64,000 nt of DNA from Scatophagus argus. Its lineage: Eukaryota > Chordata > Actinopteri > Scatophagidae. The notes below the pieces were generated by a model. That model saw only the letters and a list, made by a program, of their open reading frames with translations, had not been told where the DNA came from and ran no database searches. The position numbers and the translations under genes were made by a program. The stretch is taken from the NCBI RefSeq assembly GCF_020382885.2, contig NC_058506.1:7812001-7876000 (forward strand), in the 5' to 3' direction. Positions 33,380 through 46,600 of the stretch are shown piece by piece. How positions within the stretch are numbered: the stretch's first letter is position 1; every line of letters starts with the position of its first letter.

Positions 33380-34498
33380 TTACAGCCATGACTTTTTGCC
33401 TCTTCCTATTTTGGTCATATTGTGCAGTCTGGTCTTTGTGCGTTCCTTCTCGTCCAGATTTCTCTTCGAAGTGCACTCTAGTGTAGAGTCTGTCTCAAAG
33501 GAAATGGCCGGGGCCTGGGTTGGGACACCGCTGCTCTTGTCCCGGGACATGGTGGAGGTGGTCTGCAGGATGACCCTGCCACGTAACGAGTGTTTGAGCT
33601 CAAGCAATAGCGGGTTGTTGTCCGAGTATAATTCCACCTGCTGCACATGGTCTCTATCTGACTTACAGCATGTGCAGCACGCAGAGAACAATACTCTGAA
33701 AATATAAATCCAGCCTAAATAATGCAGTTCCACAATGTTCAAGATGAAGCAACCCAGACTGACACTGAACATGAAGTTGAGAAAGATGGTCTTCTCTGTT
33801 GCTCGAGACACAAAGCAGTCAGTTCTGTTTGGACAGGGGTAGGTCTCACAGCGGAAAAGGTGTGGAACTTCAAATCCAAATAGGTAATACTGCCCAATGA
33901 GGAAAATTATCTCCATGATGGAGCGCAGCAGAACATGTATGATGTAAATAAGTAGCACTTGGCTCGAGAGCTGGGTTGGATCCTTTCCAACCTCTCTCAT
34001 TTCCTCGTTCAGCTGGCTCCACTCCTCACACTGATCTTCCTGTGAACTCCACTCCACATTATTATAGGTTGTGCCATAAGGACTGCCAGCTTCCAACGTT
34101 GTCTCTTTATCTCCTTCAATGTGTTTCTCCTTTTCAGATGAAGGTGAGGACCTGGGTACCACTTCAACCTTGTTAACCTCTAACTTTTCATTCTTGGTGA
34201 TTTTTTGCAAGACGTAGACAATGTAAAAGATAGAAGGCGTGGAAACAAGAACAATCTGGAAGACCCAAAAGCGCAAATGTGAGACAGGAGCAAAAGTGTC
34301 ATAGCAGACATTATTACATCCAGGCTGTAGGGTGTTGCAGGTAAACTTAGACTGCTCATCACTGTAGACAGCATCTCCCACCAGGGCCACAAGCAAGATG
34401 CGAAAGATGAGCAGCATTGTCAGCCATATCTTGCCAATGACTGTGGAGTGGTTTTGAACCTCTGTTAGGAAGCGGCCAAGAATGGACCAGTCTCCCAT
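33380..34498 (-). CDS. Connexin (gap junction protein), gamma/delta-like, 372 aa
   Basis: Connexins form hexameric hemichannels that dock between cells. This intronless 372-aa frame has the full topology: N-terminal helix MGDWSILGRFLTEVQNHST; TM1 about 22-42; extracellular loop 1 with Cys54, 61 and 65 in C-x6-C-x3-C spacing; TM2 about 76-96; a long acidic cytoplasmic loop (about 97-180); TM3 about 182-202; extracellular loop 2 with Cys217, 222 and 228 in C-x4-C-x5-C spacing; TM4 about 237-258; and a basic Ser/Thr-rich tail. A CCTCC cluster at 274-278 might be lipid-modified (inference). A 3' splice site (TTTCCGCAG|AA) ends two bases before the ATG, the usual connexin arrangement of a noncoding first exon plus one coding exon. 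The first half resembles Cx45-type gamma and Cx36-type delta connexins; I cannot fix the subfamily. Confidence 0.95.
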   Translation of the reverse strand: MGDWSILGRFLTEVQNHSTVIGKIWLTMLLIFRILLVALVGDAVYSDEQSKFTCNTLQPGCNNVCYDTFAPVSHLRFWVFQIVLVSTPSIFYIVYVLQKITKNEKLEVNKVEVVPRSSPSSEKEKHIEGDKETTLEAGSPYGTTYNNVEWSSQEDQCEEWSQLNEEMREVGKDPTQLSSQVLLIYIIHVLLRSIMEIIFLIGQYYLFGFEVPHLFRCETYPCPNRTDCFVSRATEKTIFLNFMFSVSLGCFILNIVELHYLGWIYIFRVLFSACCTCCKSDRDHVQQVELYSDNNPLLLELKHSLRGRVILQTTSTMSRDKSSGVPTQAPAISFETDSTLECTSKRNLDEKERTKTRLHNMTKIGRGKKSWL

Positions 34499-35163
34499 TT
34501 CTGCGGAAACACAATGGTTAAAGTGCTGCTTTGGTATTCAGGTAGAATGTTTTTACTATGATTCTCAACTGAGAATGGTTGCTCATACATCCTGCACTCT
34601 TAAGGAGAAAAAATCTGACTCAGTGTTTCAGATGAAGCTGGTGCATGTAACCAGCTTTTGTGCACATACAGCTCTCAGATATTATCTAGATTTAAATATT
34701 GACCTAAAAATCCCCTATGAATACATGGCAAATATCATGAAATAGCTTTCTCAGTCTGTCTTTCCCTGATGTCACATGACCTTCACTGTGATATTTCACC
34801 ATGGATTTTTTTCAAAAGTATAAACCGCTTGAGCTATAATCAAGCATTTATCATGTGTTAATTATATATAATTTCATAACAACAGATATTACATTAAGCT
34901 GTACATGGCTAGCAGTTTCTCACATTCACAAAAGGTTTAGTTTGAATTCACTGAGATTTTCTGTCACAGAAAAGTTGGGATTTTAAGGTTCTTGGGTTTA
35001 CAAATCAATTCTCAAAGTAGAACTATATAAACTCTGCTCCTAACTCAAGAAATTACTGTGAAATTAACCATTAAATGTATCTTACTACAAATGAAAACAA
35101 GCTAAAAACAGGCTAAAATGTAATCAACTTCTGTGATGTTCATTCTGCCCCCGAGGTCCTTAC

Positions 35164-35189
35164 CTTTGGAGAGTCTTCCTTATCCAAAG
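35164..35189 (-). other. Candidate noncoding exon of the connexin transcript
   Basis: On the minus strand a 26-nt segment is bounded by ATTTTTCCAG and CCAAAG|GTAAGGAC, both good splice sites, 0.7 kb upstream of the connexin coding exon. It could equally be the 3' end of a longer exon. No transcript data. Confidence 0.3.
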
Positions 35190-36732
35190 CTGGAAAAATG
35201 TCAGAAGAAGCAATCTGCATAACTGTATTTTCAAGTGGAGCCTGTTGCTGGATGTTATCGTGTCTTTTTAGCTGGATGAGGGGAGAATGGGCTGACCACA
35301 CATATTCCCCAACTCTAACTGAAACATTCATTGCACTGTATGTGAATACAGGCTTTCAATGTACAGTGGGACAAAGATTGGAAAGTACAATGGGGGCACC
35401 TTTACTGAACAGCCATTCGCGGGCAAGCAGAGTTCAAAGAACATACTGGAAAGAGTATGCACAATACTGATTCAAGCCTGGATCTGTGTCCACTTTAATT
35501 TTAGAGCTTCAATACAAGTCTAGTTTCCCAGAAGATTTTCATACTTTGATCTTGAATGCATTAAAATGTGGTGTGAAGCCTTCCCACAACACCATAAATC
35601 AAATTTCAGGTCACTTATGATGAAGATTTTTAGAATTACCAGCAATTTTTCAGTTTTTTTCTTTTTTAATTTTTACTGTTTTACCGGAGCAAAGAGTGTA
35701 CCTCAAATCTTCATTTACTGATCTATTTCCCACTCTACAGAAAACATGGAAAATACTGAAGCAAAAAAAGCAGAAGAGAAATTACCCTCTAAAATAAATT
35801 AATGAATACATTTTATTATTTCCAGTAACAAGCACTCTTGCTGATTCTACACATTCCAGCATGTGACACGGGTGGGCTGGACGGACAAATCTTATTTTGG
35901 CTGAGGTTGTAAGTTATCATTGTTCAGATCTTAATGTCATTTGAGAGTTAGTGGGAAGTTGCAACTTCATTTGAGATTTGTCATTGGATTTAGGATGATT
36001 TTAAAAAAAAATACAAATACTGTGGTTCTAAACTCATGATGCAAAAGTCAACACTGTTTGGAATGCTACTTGTTTATGTAGGTAATTTATACTTTTTATT
36101 TTTACTTTTTATTTATTTATACTTTTTCTGGTGCTGCCAAACAACGTGGACTGTGTTGATTTGATGACACTAACTTGAAACTGATTGTTGTATTCATAAG
36201 CTAATCATTAGCTGAACAGAGAGGTTTATCTTTTAGTTTATTAAGACATTTTACATAAAATGCAATTGGGAAAGGACATGGGCCTTACTGTAAATTTGTT
36301 TCTAACCAGATTTAAATGTATGTGTTCTGGTTATCTGAGCTTCTACAGCTCTTATTGTTTATGAAGGTCATCTGGCATTACCTACTGTTCTTGTATCTCC
36401 AGATGCTCTGTACTTTTTTCTTGGCTGCCTACAAGGTTGAAAGTGTCCTCTGAACACACACAGGCGTCCTGCGTTCCTCCTGAGACTTCCTGCCTGCTTC
36501 TAAGACCTATTACCCTGCTATAAAAGAGATACTAGTTTTTAAACAGTATATCAAATGTTTCTTTTGAGTTTGAGTCCACTACATGTGTGTTAATCAGTGG
36601 TTATACAGATTGATGCTGTATTATGAATTTTCCCAGTGCAGGACTAGTAAAGGCCTATCTTATTATAACCCAGTGAATAACTATTAGGTTCTGAGGAGGA
36701 TTGTTGAATAAACAAATCTGCTAAAAAGTGGA

Positions 36733-36771
36733 CTTTGTTGTTGTTTGTTGGTTTGTTTGTTTGTTTGTTTT
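36733..36771. repeat. (TTTG)n microsatellite
   Basis: About nine TTTG units, partly irregular, ending in T-run. Confidence 0.93.
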
Positions 36772-37542
36772 TTCATTAGACATACACACACTTTACTTTT
36801 AAAAGATCAGAACCTGTAAAATGTTAGGCTCAAATGTTTTTAGACCATCTTAACAAACATCTCAAAAGAACATTAGAAACAAAATATTCATCCAATCACC
36901 CATTCAGCTGACCAGAAATTAAGTGATTTCCTTGAATAAATGCGAAAATAGTACATTTTTAATTTTAATTCTATCTAACTTAATCGGAATATTCGTCTGA
37001 AAGGAGAAGACTGGGTGTATGGTACTTTGATCCACTAGAGGCAATTCGTGCAATGTATGGGCTCTTTCGTTTTCATTCATCCACGTCCCCGCGAATGAAA
37101 ATAAAAAGCTAAGCAAGCGGATTATTTATTGCTCCGTTTAAAACTAACAGTTCTCACTGTTTGAAATAAGAAGGGCTTGTTTATAATGCACAACAAACCG
37201 CTTTACAATTCCAATTTTATTATAATGACGAATGAAAGGTTACTGAAATGTAATCGTATCCCAAGCACATGCGACAGTACTCGATTATAAAAAATGCCCC
37301 TTGCAGAACAAGCGAAAACACATATAGGGGGGTGTTGTCGTTATCCAACTTCGTCAAATTAGTTCTTTAATAGGAGAGGAACGACTCAGAAAATATCTAG
37401 CAAAATATTTTTGAATATATTTTGCAGTTACCAGTATGTACTTGTTTGTGTGTGTTTTCCGAGCTATACAAAACATTATATGTATTCTTTTTAAATTAAA
37501 ATCCCCCTAAATATAGCGTATTGTGGTTCAGCCCTCGAGGTT

Positions 37543-37567
37543 ACCGGAAGTTGTTTCAGCTGCCATG
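37543..37567 (+). promoter_or_regulatory. vezf1: vezf1 core promoter motifs: ETS (ACCGGAAGT) and YY1-like (GCTGCCATG)
   Basis: ACCGGAAGT at 37543-37551 fits the GABP/ETS consensus and GCTGCCATG at 37559-37567 resembles a YY1 site. Both lie 60-85 bases before the vezf1 ATG, in the arrangement typical of TATA-less housekeeping promoters. Transcription start is not known. Confidence 0.5.
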
Positions 37568-37625
37568 TTTGGTTGCTTTGTTGTAGGCTTCTACTTGGTT
37601 TCCTACAGAATTAGTAAGTGTGGAA

Positions 37626-37658
37626 ATGGAGCCGAGCTGGAGTACGTTTCTTTTTCAA
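37626..37658 (+). CDS. vezf1: vezf1 coding exon 1
   Basis: 11 codons, MEPSWSTFLFQ, phase 0, donor TTTCAA|GTAAGT. Human counterpart MEANWTAFLFQ. An upstream ATG at 37565 opens an overlapping frame. Confidence 0.92.
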
Positions 37659-40600
37659 GTAAGTTCACTCTTTACGAGGGAAAGTGGGATAGGTCTTCAA
37701 ACAACCGTAAAAAAATATAAGCACAGAATATTTTAGCGGTAAAACCAGTTTTTTAACGAGTAATGCCAGGATCAAGTAACCAAGCAAAACAATGGTATAT
37801 GAATCCAGGCTTCCAGCTGTGAGGCTTGGGAATGACGCTAGAACAAAAAATCAATTCTCCCCAACGAGTCTTTGACAAATATGGCCTTTTTGTCTTTTGT
37901 ATGGATACTTAGATAATGGATGTTAAATAACTCGACAACATTTGTGATTTTTAAAGTTTGTTTGCCAAGTCGAAGCCAGCAAAACATGCGGGATCATTTG
38001 AAGTAAGCCCGGAGACGCCACTGCACCGTTACAATCGAGACAGACCTGTTTTTTTCCTGTGATTGAGGGCTTTGATCGGACGCTGTAGGATAATGAGATG
38101 TAACGCCGTCGAAGGTTTTTATTGCAACGCGGGTAGTATCACGGCTGATTTTGTTTTAAAGTATTTAATGTTCATAAGGTTGGATAGGTGTATACTTAGC
38201 GTTAGGTTATCAGCTGCTGAGATTTACTAACGGCGATTCGCAAGTCCGCGGTGAACTTTCCGCTTGCCTCAGCCGGTTCGGCAGTAACTAGCCAAGTTAG
38301 CTAACGATGTGTAGGCTGCCTTCATCAATCTCGTTGGCTAATTTGGCTTTATTTGGGCGAGGCTGCTGTAATGAGCTTGCAAAACTAACGTTACATGACT
38401 TGATAACCGGCGCTGTGTGGCTCTCTGTTTATTAACTAGCTATTTATTCTGGCAGACGCGGCGGAAAGGAATGCAAACTATGCACACAACATCAGCTAAC
38501 ATTAGCAACGAAGAGGCACATTTGAAATTAGCAACGGCATTGCGCAATTTATAAATCCATTTACAGGCAGAAAGTGAGTTCTGCTGTTGAGTGGTATCTG
38601 CCACGGTTTAGTGATTTGCACTGTGTGCTAAGATGGAAGTCCATTGTTCAATGAAATGAATGAAATGTTTTATTCCCGTGGCCTTACTTAGCCTGAAAGA
38701 ATCTAGCCTAGTGTGAACATGAAAATGAAAGACCCCGAGTTTTTCATGGAGACGGTATTTCAAATGATTAAGCACTTTGCCGCGCGTTCGACTTTTATTC
38801 TAATGCTGACATTTTGTCCGTTTTTGGTCAAGACAGTAACCTTTATCCCAAGTCTCTCACCATTTTGCAATGTTGGGTATATTTATAAATCTTAAGTAGT
38901 TTTTTCCCCCTGTATTATCTCTTAAGTTCTGCCCGTGTTAGCGGCACTGACAAACTCCTCATGAGAAGAACCTCCTCAGTGAACTTTGCAGCTGTTCAGT
39001 ATCATTCACATACATCTACAAAAATATTCATGATTTAATTCATATGTTCACAACAGAGTTCCTGGCTGTTAAGTTGATCATTTTACTGCAGCTTAAGATA
39101 AGATAAGATGAACTTTATTGATCCCGCAGTGGGGAAATTCACTTGTCGTGGCAGCTCACAAGAACAGAAAAACAGTGCAAAAAGTGTGCAAAAACAGTTG
39201 CAAAAAATATAAAGGTATGAGTGACTTAACATAATTGAGAACATTGTGGGGGGGTATAGATCTTGTTGGTCGTACTTTGAGTCCCTGGGACTTGCCAGCC
39301 AATAATGTTTGTTTAATTCTCATAAAGGATCATTTTTACTTTGTACCACTTGCCATCTTCTGTACTGATAAGTAGTTAAGTAAATATCTTTTAAAAAAAA
39401 GTGTTAAACTGGTGCTGAGAGGGTGTACTGATGAGATATGTCGCAGAGGATGCAGAAGCAGTCAAGAAGAGATGGAGTTGGTAGAAGTGCTACAAGGAAA
39501 GTGAAACTATTATATAAAATAGTTTCTAGGAGAATATCAGTGTTTCTCTCTAAAGGTGTTGCCATACAAGCCAAAATTTCTTGTCCTGTGTTGTCAACAC
39601 CTGCCCTGGCTAGTATTAGGCAAGCAAGAGTTGGAAAAAGCATAAATAATGCACTGTGGGTTTCATCTTGTTTATAATAAAATTAAGTTAGATGTCACAG
39701 TTTTGGGGATCTGTCACTGTTTTGTATTGTTAGAAATGTTTTGCTGTCTGATCTCTGACTGATCACGTACTTGCATATTTGAGCAGTATTTCTTCATGAT
39801 GAAAAAGGCAGCTGGACGGTGTGGCTTGTTGTGGAGCATCTGGCATCTAGCCAGAAGCCCTGCATGTATTATGTACCTCACAGTGTTACTGTGTCAGTCT
39901 CATGTAAATCTGTGTGCAGTTAGCATTCAAGCACTTTATGTAGGAGAGCAATATTTCATTCAGCTACTGTTATGCCTTGCACAATTTTGAGTTTTAAAGT
40001 TCTTCACTGTATTATCTTTTAAAAGAATAGTATTTTATTGACAGATGTAGATTAAAAGATGATGACTAACACATGCCTTTTAAAATACTTCTTCAAGTGT
40101 TTTCAATTAAACAAACTGTTGTATAAATGAGCTTGAATATTGGCCATAAGTACTGCTGTATCCTCTTCTATTGTTGATAAATGTGCAGTTATCCATTACA
40201 CAATCCAGCATCCATCAGACTTAAGTTAAGGCCCCTGGTGAATCGTGTTATTTAGACCAGGGGAACTCTAGATGCACAGTGATACAGTAATTCTGCAGGG
40301 AAGGAGAGGGGAAAAAAATCAGGAAAATGCTAAAAAAAAAAAAACTTCCCCTAAGTGACAAAGTCATGATGTAATCCTTCTGTGCCTGAAACTCCATTCT
40401 TGCTTCCTCTGTAGACTGCAACATCCACTCAAGAAAAGTCACCATATAGGCTGAATTATCATACAGAAGTGTTTTAAAAAATGCTGCGTGTCAATTAACT
40501 CTAGAGGCATTTTGCTAATTTTACTGAAGCATTTTACTGACAAGCTCACTATTGTCTAAAAGAAGATTACGTTCAACAGGTGGATGCACTACACTGAAAA

Positions 40601-43600
40601 TGTTAAGTGCTTGAAAGATTGACTCATCTTAAACTAATAAAATGTCCTTAGAATGTACTGTGAGACATAAATCTGGTCAAAAGAAAGCTGCCTTGTACCT
40701 TGCCTTTGGAAGCCATTTTGTTGATTTGTTGTTGATCAGTACGATAAATAATCAAATTTACATTGATCATTTTGCCTTTGCCAAGCGAAACATGTCAAGA
40801 TAATCTATAGATAGCCACCAAATAATGGCTAATATTATAGCAAACTCTTGACTACTCTCACATCCAGTGGACTTGACACAACATTATCATTCATTCGTAG
40901 CCATGTCTGGGGCCACAAGGCAAGGTCTGTTATTTTAGCTCTGGTTTGTTCTCCACCAACTCCTGAAAAAATATTTGGGTCATTAGATAATGAGAATTTC
41001 ACCAACTAGTTTTTCTGTCTGAGATTCGGTGCTCAGCAGTGTGTACCGCAGATGTAGCTTTTTGCTCGAAAGAGGTCTACCATAACCAGCAACCCCCTTT
41101 TGGAAGAAATTCAATTCACAGTTTATGTAAAATATATTATTAAATTCAAATGTCATCTGTAGAAAGATGGCGGTGCAACTTTGGACTTTGTGGAAGATGA
41201 CCTACTCTCTCTATAGATATAAAAGGCTCACTTTCAGGTAGGGGTGGGCAATCTGCCCAAAATGTAGTATCACTATCTAAGATCTACATTGCAATCTTTT
41301 TTAACAGAATTGAAATGCCCTTTAAACTGTAGCCAGACTTGAAATACCCTATGAATTTCTCCAGTTGTCCCATTTAAGCACAGCATTGCAGATGGTGCTT
41401 CATATGACAAGCTCCACTTGCTGCTAGCTGTAACTGGTGTTGCATTGTTAACAATACGTCGCCAAAGGATTAGCTAGGTGAAGTAACCTGTCCACTTGGC
41501 ATGGCCAACTAGCTGGCTACCTGACTCCATTGGTTTGTTCATGACGACACAGAACAGAACATTAAATATTGTGAACATAAGAAATATTTCATCAGTTTCA
41601 TGTACTGTGTATTCATGATCTATGTACATGTTTTTAACAGAAGACCTTGTTCGAGGCAGACATTTTGACTTGTCATAGCAGGAAAAGCACAGGTGAAACA
41701 AAATGTCGTTAACGGTTGCTCAGAAGTTCTACAGTGAACTGTCACGCACAATACCAGCACACAGGAACTAGCTCATTTAAATGGAATGCCGTCTTTTTTT
41801 AATGTTACTAGTTGCACCTGTGTTTTTCCCGCTTTCAGGGCCAAAATGCCTATTATTAAAAGGTGTATTATCTTTCACAATTGTAGTTATAATGCCTTTT
41901 AGCAAACAAAAGCTGATAACAGTGGAATGTCTGTAAATATTACCGTGTATAGCACAGGTTCAAATTATGGGTGACTTTGGTGGTCTAAAGAGTGTGTCAC
42001 ATCACTGTTACAAATATCTCATCACATGGTGTGTGTCCGTAGTGCTTGTGCTGGAACAGGGTGAACTTTTTAGGTTTTATCTGCTTGATGTATGATTTCA
42101 CGTTTGGGTATCAAGTTTTGGCCTTGGGTTTTTATTTTAAGCCCCCCGAAGCATAGCAGTGCAGCAGATGAGTATTATTTGTCAATATTATTCATCACCG
42201 CCCATTTTGTGTGAAATCTGTCTTCTTAGTTAAAGGGTTGAGATGCCTTTCTTGAGTACATCAAGATAAACAAATTTCGTCATAGCTGTGATTCCAAGAA
42301 AATAACCGATCAGTCTGCCACAAATATGCTACGTGAGCGATGTGCTTGTGGGTTGTTTTAAATGTTGGTTCGTTCTTCTTAAGTCACCTTCCCACTGAGT
42401 CTTTTTTCACAGTACCTCATTGTTAAGTCCCAGTTGTGGCCACATTTAAGAATTGTTTGCCGTTTTCTTCAATCAAGAGATCTCTTAGTGCTCTCAGGTG
42501 ATACATGTTTCACATATTTTAAATTGCTTTCCATCTCGCAGCTATTTTGTATCTATTCCTTGTTCCTGACAGGACCGTTTGCTATACTAAATGTCACTAC
42601 TTTTGCCACCTTTGGCTAATTGGTTTCAGTGTTTTGGGGAGAAGGATGACATGGTGAGTTGATTATAAATTGCTTTTATCATCCTTTTAAATGCAGTCCA
42701 ACCCAAGGCAAAAGAGTTAATATATAAAAACCACAACTAAAATATTTTGCGCACTCCTAGCAGAACTGAAACACCTGCAGCATCAACAAGCAAGGTACTT
42801 CGTCTATGCAATATTTGTAAAGGTTTACAGGCTATGAAAAAAATAGGGATTGCAGACATTACAAAGTGATTGTTTTTTCATTTTTGATTTTATATATTTA
42901 TTTATTTTTCTGTTTTTTTACAAGAGCTTCTGTCTACTCAACAAAGGCCCTGAGTAGCGGGCTAAGATTTTAGTACTTGTAAACAAGTGAAGAACAAGCT
43001 AGAACAAACTTATAAACACACATAAAAGACTTTACATGTACCAGAAAAATTACTTTACTTAAAAAAAAAAAAATACGTAAAACTTGTACATATCGCACAT
43101 GATATGATATGTGCAAGTTTTATTTTCTGTAGGACAATCTTCCCGCTTTCCTTATGTTTTTATGTTGTCAGTTATAGTTTTTGTTTGTTTCATAGAAACT
43201 AGGATTTCGGGCAAGCAGCTGTAGAGTGTGACAAAAGATTTCAGAAAGACAGTGCATAATCTGACTCAGACCATGAGCTCAATTCAAGTCTACAGTGGCC
43301 CGTGGAGCCATCAGGACACTCCCTCCATTTTGATGTTATTTATGAGGGAGCAGCCCCAGTTGTCAGAGCGCATTTGTGTCAAAATGGTCAGAGCTGCATG
43401 AAGGCACAGCAGCTTACAGGCCCTGCACCTCTGTGTCGAGGCGGTCTGTCTGCAGCAGCTATGTCTGCTGTTCACAAGCTTCACAAAGAGGGCTCACCCA
43501 CCCAAACATAAAGCCCCACCCCCCCCACCCCTGGTGTGCCAGCGGACTGGCATGATGATGACTAATCCTGGAAGGTGGCAAGTGTGAGCAGGTGCTTGGA

Positions 43601-46600
43601 CAAATGGATGAGTTGGTTTTGATGGCATTCTCCACGAGTTCCCAGGTCTTATTGCATATGAGGGAATGACGGCTAGTTTAGTTGAGTAGTGTGTGGATAA
43701 ACAATGTCCCTGTCTCATGAATAGATGAGCCAAATCAATGAAGATGAGCATACAAAGATCCCCCGCTGAGGCATCACTGCTCAGATTTGTGTCTCTCACA
43801 ATAGGCTAGATGACATAAGGAGGACATTGTGTGGTTCATTTTTCTTTTCTCTCCACTGCCTCCTCTTTTGCAACTCCTTTCTTGGCTGGCCTTCTTCGAT
43901 GGATGATTGAACCTCAAAGGGAAAGGTCAAGCATTTCACCTTTCCCTTTCTTGCTGGTGGTTTACAACATAGTTGTCTTGACTGTGTCCGTTTACCGAAA
44001 CAACAGTGTTGGCTGTGATAAAAATATGTTTGAGACGAGTGAAAAAACTAAAAAAGAGGTTAAAAAAGTTAACCAAAGTTAACCAAATTAAAGCATATTT
44101 CTCCTTTACAAGTTCAGCCAGAGCCACAGAGAAATCTGAATTACGGTAATATAAATTCATCAATAACCATTAACACCCGCCCTTTCCATTCGTGTGTTTG
44201 CATCTCTGTCTGCTTCTGTTAATTTCAATGGATGTTGACAGGGCAGTCCTGGGGTAAACAAGAATCTAAGGCATTTCGTTGGGGGTGGGGTAGTCAGCTT
44301 GTTAAAAACTGATCTGATCTGTGTAATTGTCAAAATGGAGATTTAGACTAATTTCTAACCTTCATTAGAACATAACTCAACAAAGCTGACAAAGTCTAGT
44401 CATATATCTATATCTATATATATAGATATATCTATCCATACATATATCTATGTATATATATGTAGATATATCTATATATATATATATAGATATATCTATA
44501 TATACTGTGCAGCTGCTTCCCAGTTAAAGCCCTAATTATTTTTGCTGCAGAGCTTTCATTTTGAGGTGGCTAAACAGTAGGAAGTGTAATATGTGAAGGC
44601 AGCTACAAGAACTATGTCCTCTAACTGAGCTCTGTAGCTGAGCCAGTGGCCTGCTCTTCAGTGCTCTGGCCTCTGCTATGCCTCTAATTTGGTATGCTTC
44701 CTTTGCAGTCACATGATGAATCAGCACTGTCATGATAGGATCATTTTTCATTGACTGTATTTGGATTCTTTTGCATTAGTGGCATGCTGTGTGAACCTCA
44801 TTAATGACAGCTCCAGTGCCCATTTTGTATTCTGTAACATCTTATTAACCTTTGCTGTTTTTGTGGACTTGTGATTCTTATGCAGACATTGTATTTGTGT
44901 TTTTGTTTCATCAGCAGGCCAACGAAGCCCTTCACCACCAGCACCAGGTGGCCCAGAACAGTCTGCTGCCACTTCTAAATGCAGGAGCTGAACAAGTTGA
45001 CCAGAAGCCTGTCCTGCCGATCCAAATCGACCAGAAGCCCCCCACGAGCGCTGCTGATCTCCTAAAAGACAATGTGGCCAGCGGAGGAGGTGTGCGGCCA
45101 CCAGTGCCTGTCATAAAGAAGGAGCACAAAGGCAAAACTCCTTTCATCTGCGGCTACTGCAACAAGGCCTTCCGTGACAGCTACCACCTGCGACGTCATG
45201 AGTCCAGCCACACCGGTATCAAGATGGTGTCGCGGCCAAAGAAGACAGCCCAGACAGCCCCCACCATGGTACCTATGATTTCCTCCATGCCACGAGAGAA
45301 CAACGGCAACCCTTCCTACATCTCTACTGTAGCAGGCATCCTCTCCACAGCAACCACTTCTGTTTCCTCAAGTATCATGACATCATCTGCAATGGGCAGT
45401 GTGCCACAGCAGAACATCCCCAAGAAACCCGCGAAACCTGTCAAGAAAAACCACGGTTGTGAGATGTGTGGCAAGGCCTTTCGTGATGTCTACCACCTGA
45501 ATCGCCACAAGCTGTCCCATTCAGATGAGAAACCTTTCGAATGTCCCATCTGCCAGCAACGCTTTAAAAGGAAGGACCGAATGACCTACCATGTTCGCTC
45601 TCATGACGGTGGAGTCCACAAGCCCTATGTATGTTCTGTGTGCGGGAAAGGCTTTTCCAGGTAGGGTACCTATTTTTTTTTTTTGACAGTTTGTTCTATG
45701 TGTTGCCTTTCTGAGTTAGACATCCTCAGATATTGTGACTGATTTGAAATTGGGCTGGTTTCTCATAAGAGAACAACGGCCACTAGCACTATTTCTGTCG
45801 ATAATGCAGCTGACAAACATACGCTTATATTGGGAAGAAGTCTGTTCACTTTTGTCTCACTTATTCTGTGTTTTATAGTAATGGTAGAAACGTAGTTATT
45901 TATTTAGTAGCTCTCTAATGCTGTCCCTTCCGGAAAGGCCATTGACATTATTTGAACTATCGTTAAAAGATGAAAATAGTTTTCACCCTTTCGTATTTCT
46001 AGTGTGAAGAGATTTTTCTTTTGCTGCCAGACACACTTGTCTGTCATAGTAAGTCAGACTGGCAAACCCTCAACAAGAGATGGCTGCTTAGTGCTAGCAA
46101 CCAATTTCATGGGGAGATAATATTACCCGTTTCAAATGTCTTTGCACATTCCTCATGTAGCTCTTGAGGTGGTGGATTAAGTTATGTTTCCCCCTAGACC
46201 AATAGCATAATGGTGGAGAAAAAGCTTGACATTCATACTACATTAAACATTCTTAGTACAGGCAGTTCAAGTGATTTTAAAGTGTGCTACTGGTATATGT
46301 CAGTGAATAGCTGTGAAAATATTTGGTTTTTATTTGTTCTCACGCCCCGTCTCGCAAAGCAGGATTAGTCCTTTAATAGACAACGTTGCTCACTAAAATA
46401 TGGAGTCTCTTCAAATCCCTCTGCGTGGAGCATGAACTGAAGCATCTGTTTCAGGTATTATTCACTCCAGTTATCCAGCTAATTCAGTAAACACGCTTCT
46501 TAAGTGAGGCCTGGTGCAACATGGGACTCTCAAAAACATAACTTGAACTGTTCTCCAACATGGGTAAGCTGAGTATCAAGTCCTCTCTGTGCACTAGCAA

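Larger units (their letters stand above)
34499..37542. other. Divergent intergenic region between connexin and vezf1
   Basis: 3 kb. It holds the upstream exon(s) and promoter of the connexin, of which only a 26-nt candidate (35164-35189) is suggested. A (TTTG)n run lies at 36733-36771. The last 0.5 kb before 37543 is richer in CpG and belongs to the vezf1 promoter side. Confidence 0.6.
37659..44917. other. vezf1 intron 1
   Basis: 7.3 kb intron. The first kilobase is CpG-richer, consistent with a promoter-downstream region. It holds a reversed LINE-type tail (39094-39210), a fragment of a teleost dispersed repeat (about 41160-41240), and an AT-rich palindromic tract (44402-44504) just before exon 2. 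No other coding signal seen. Confidence 0.7.
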
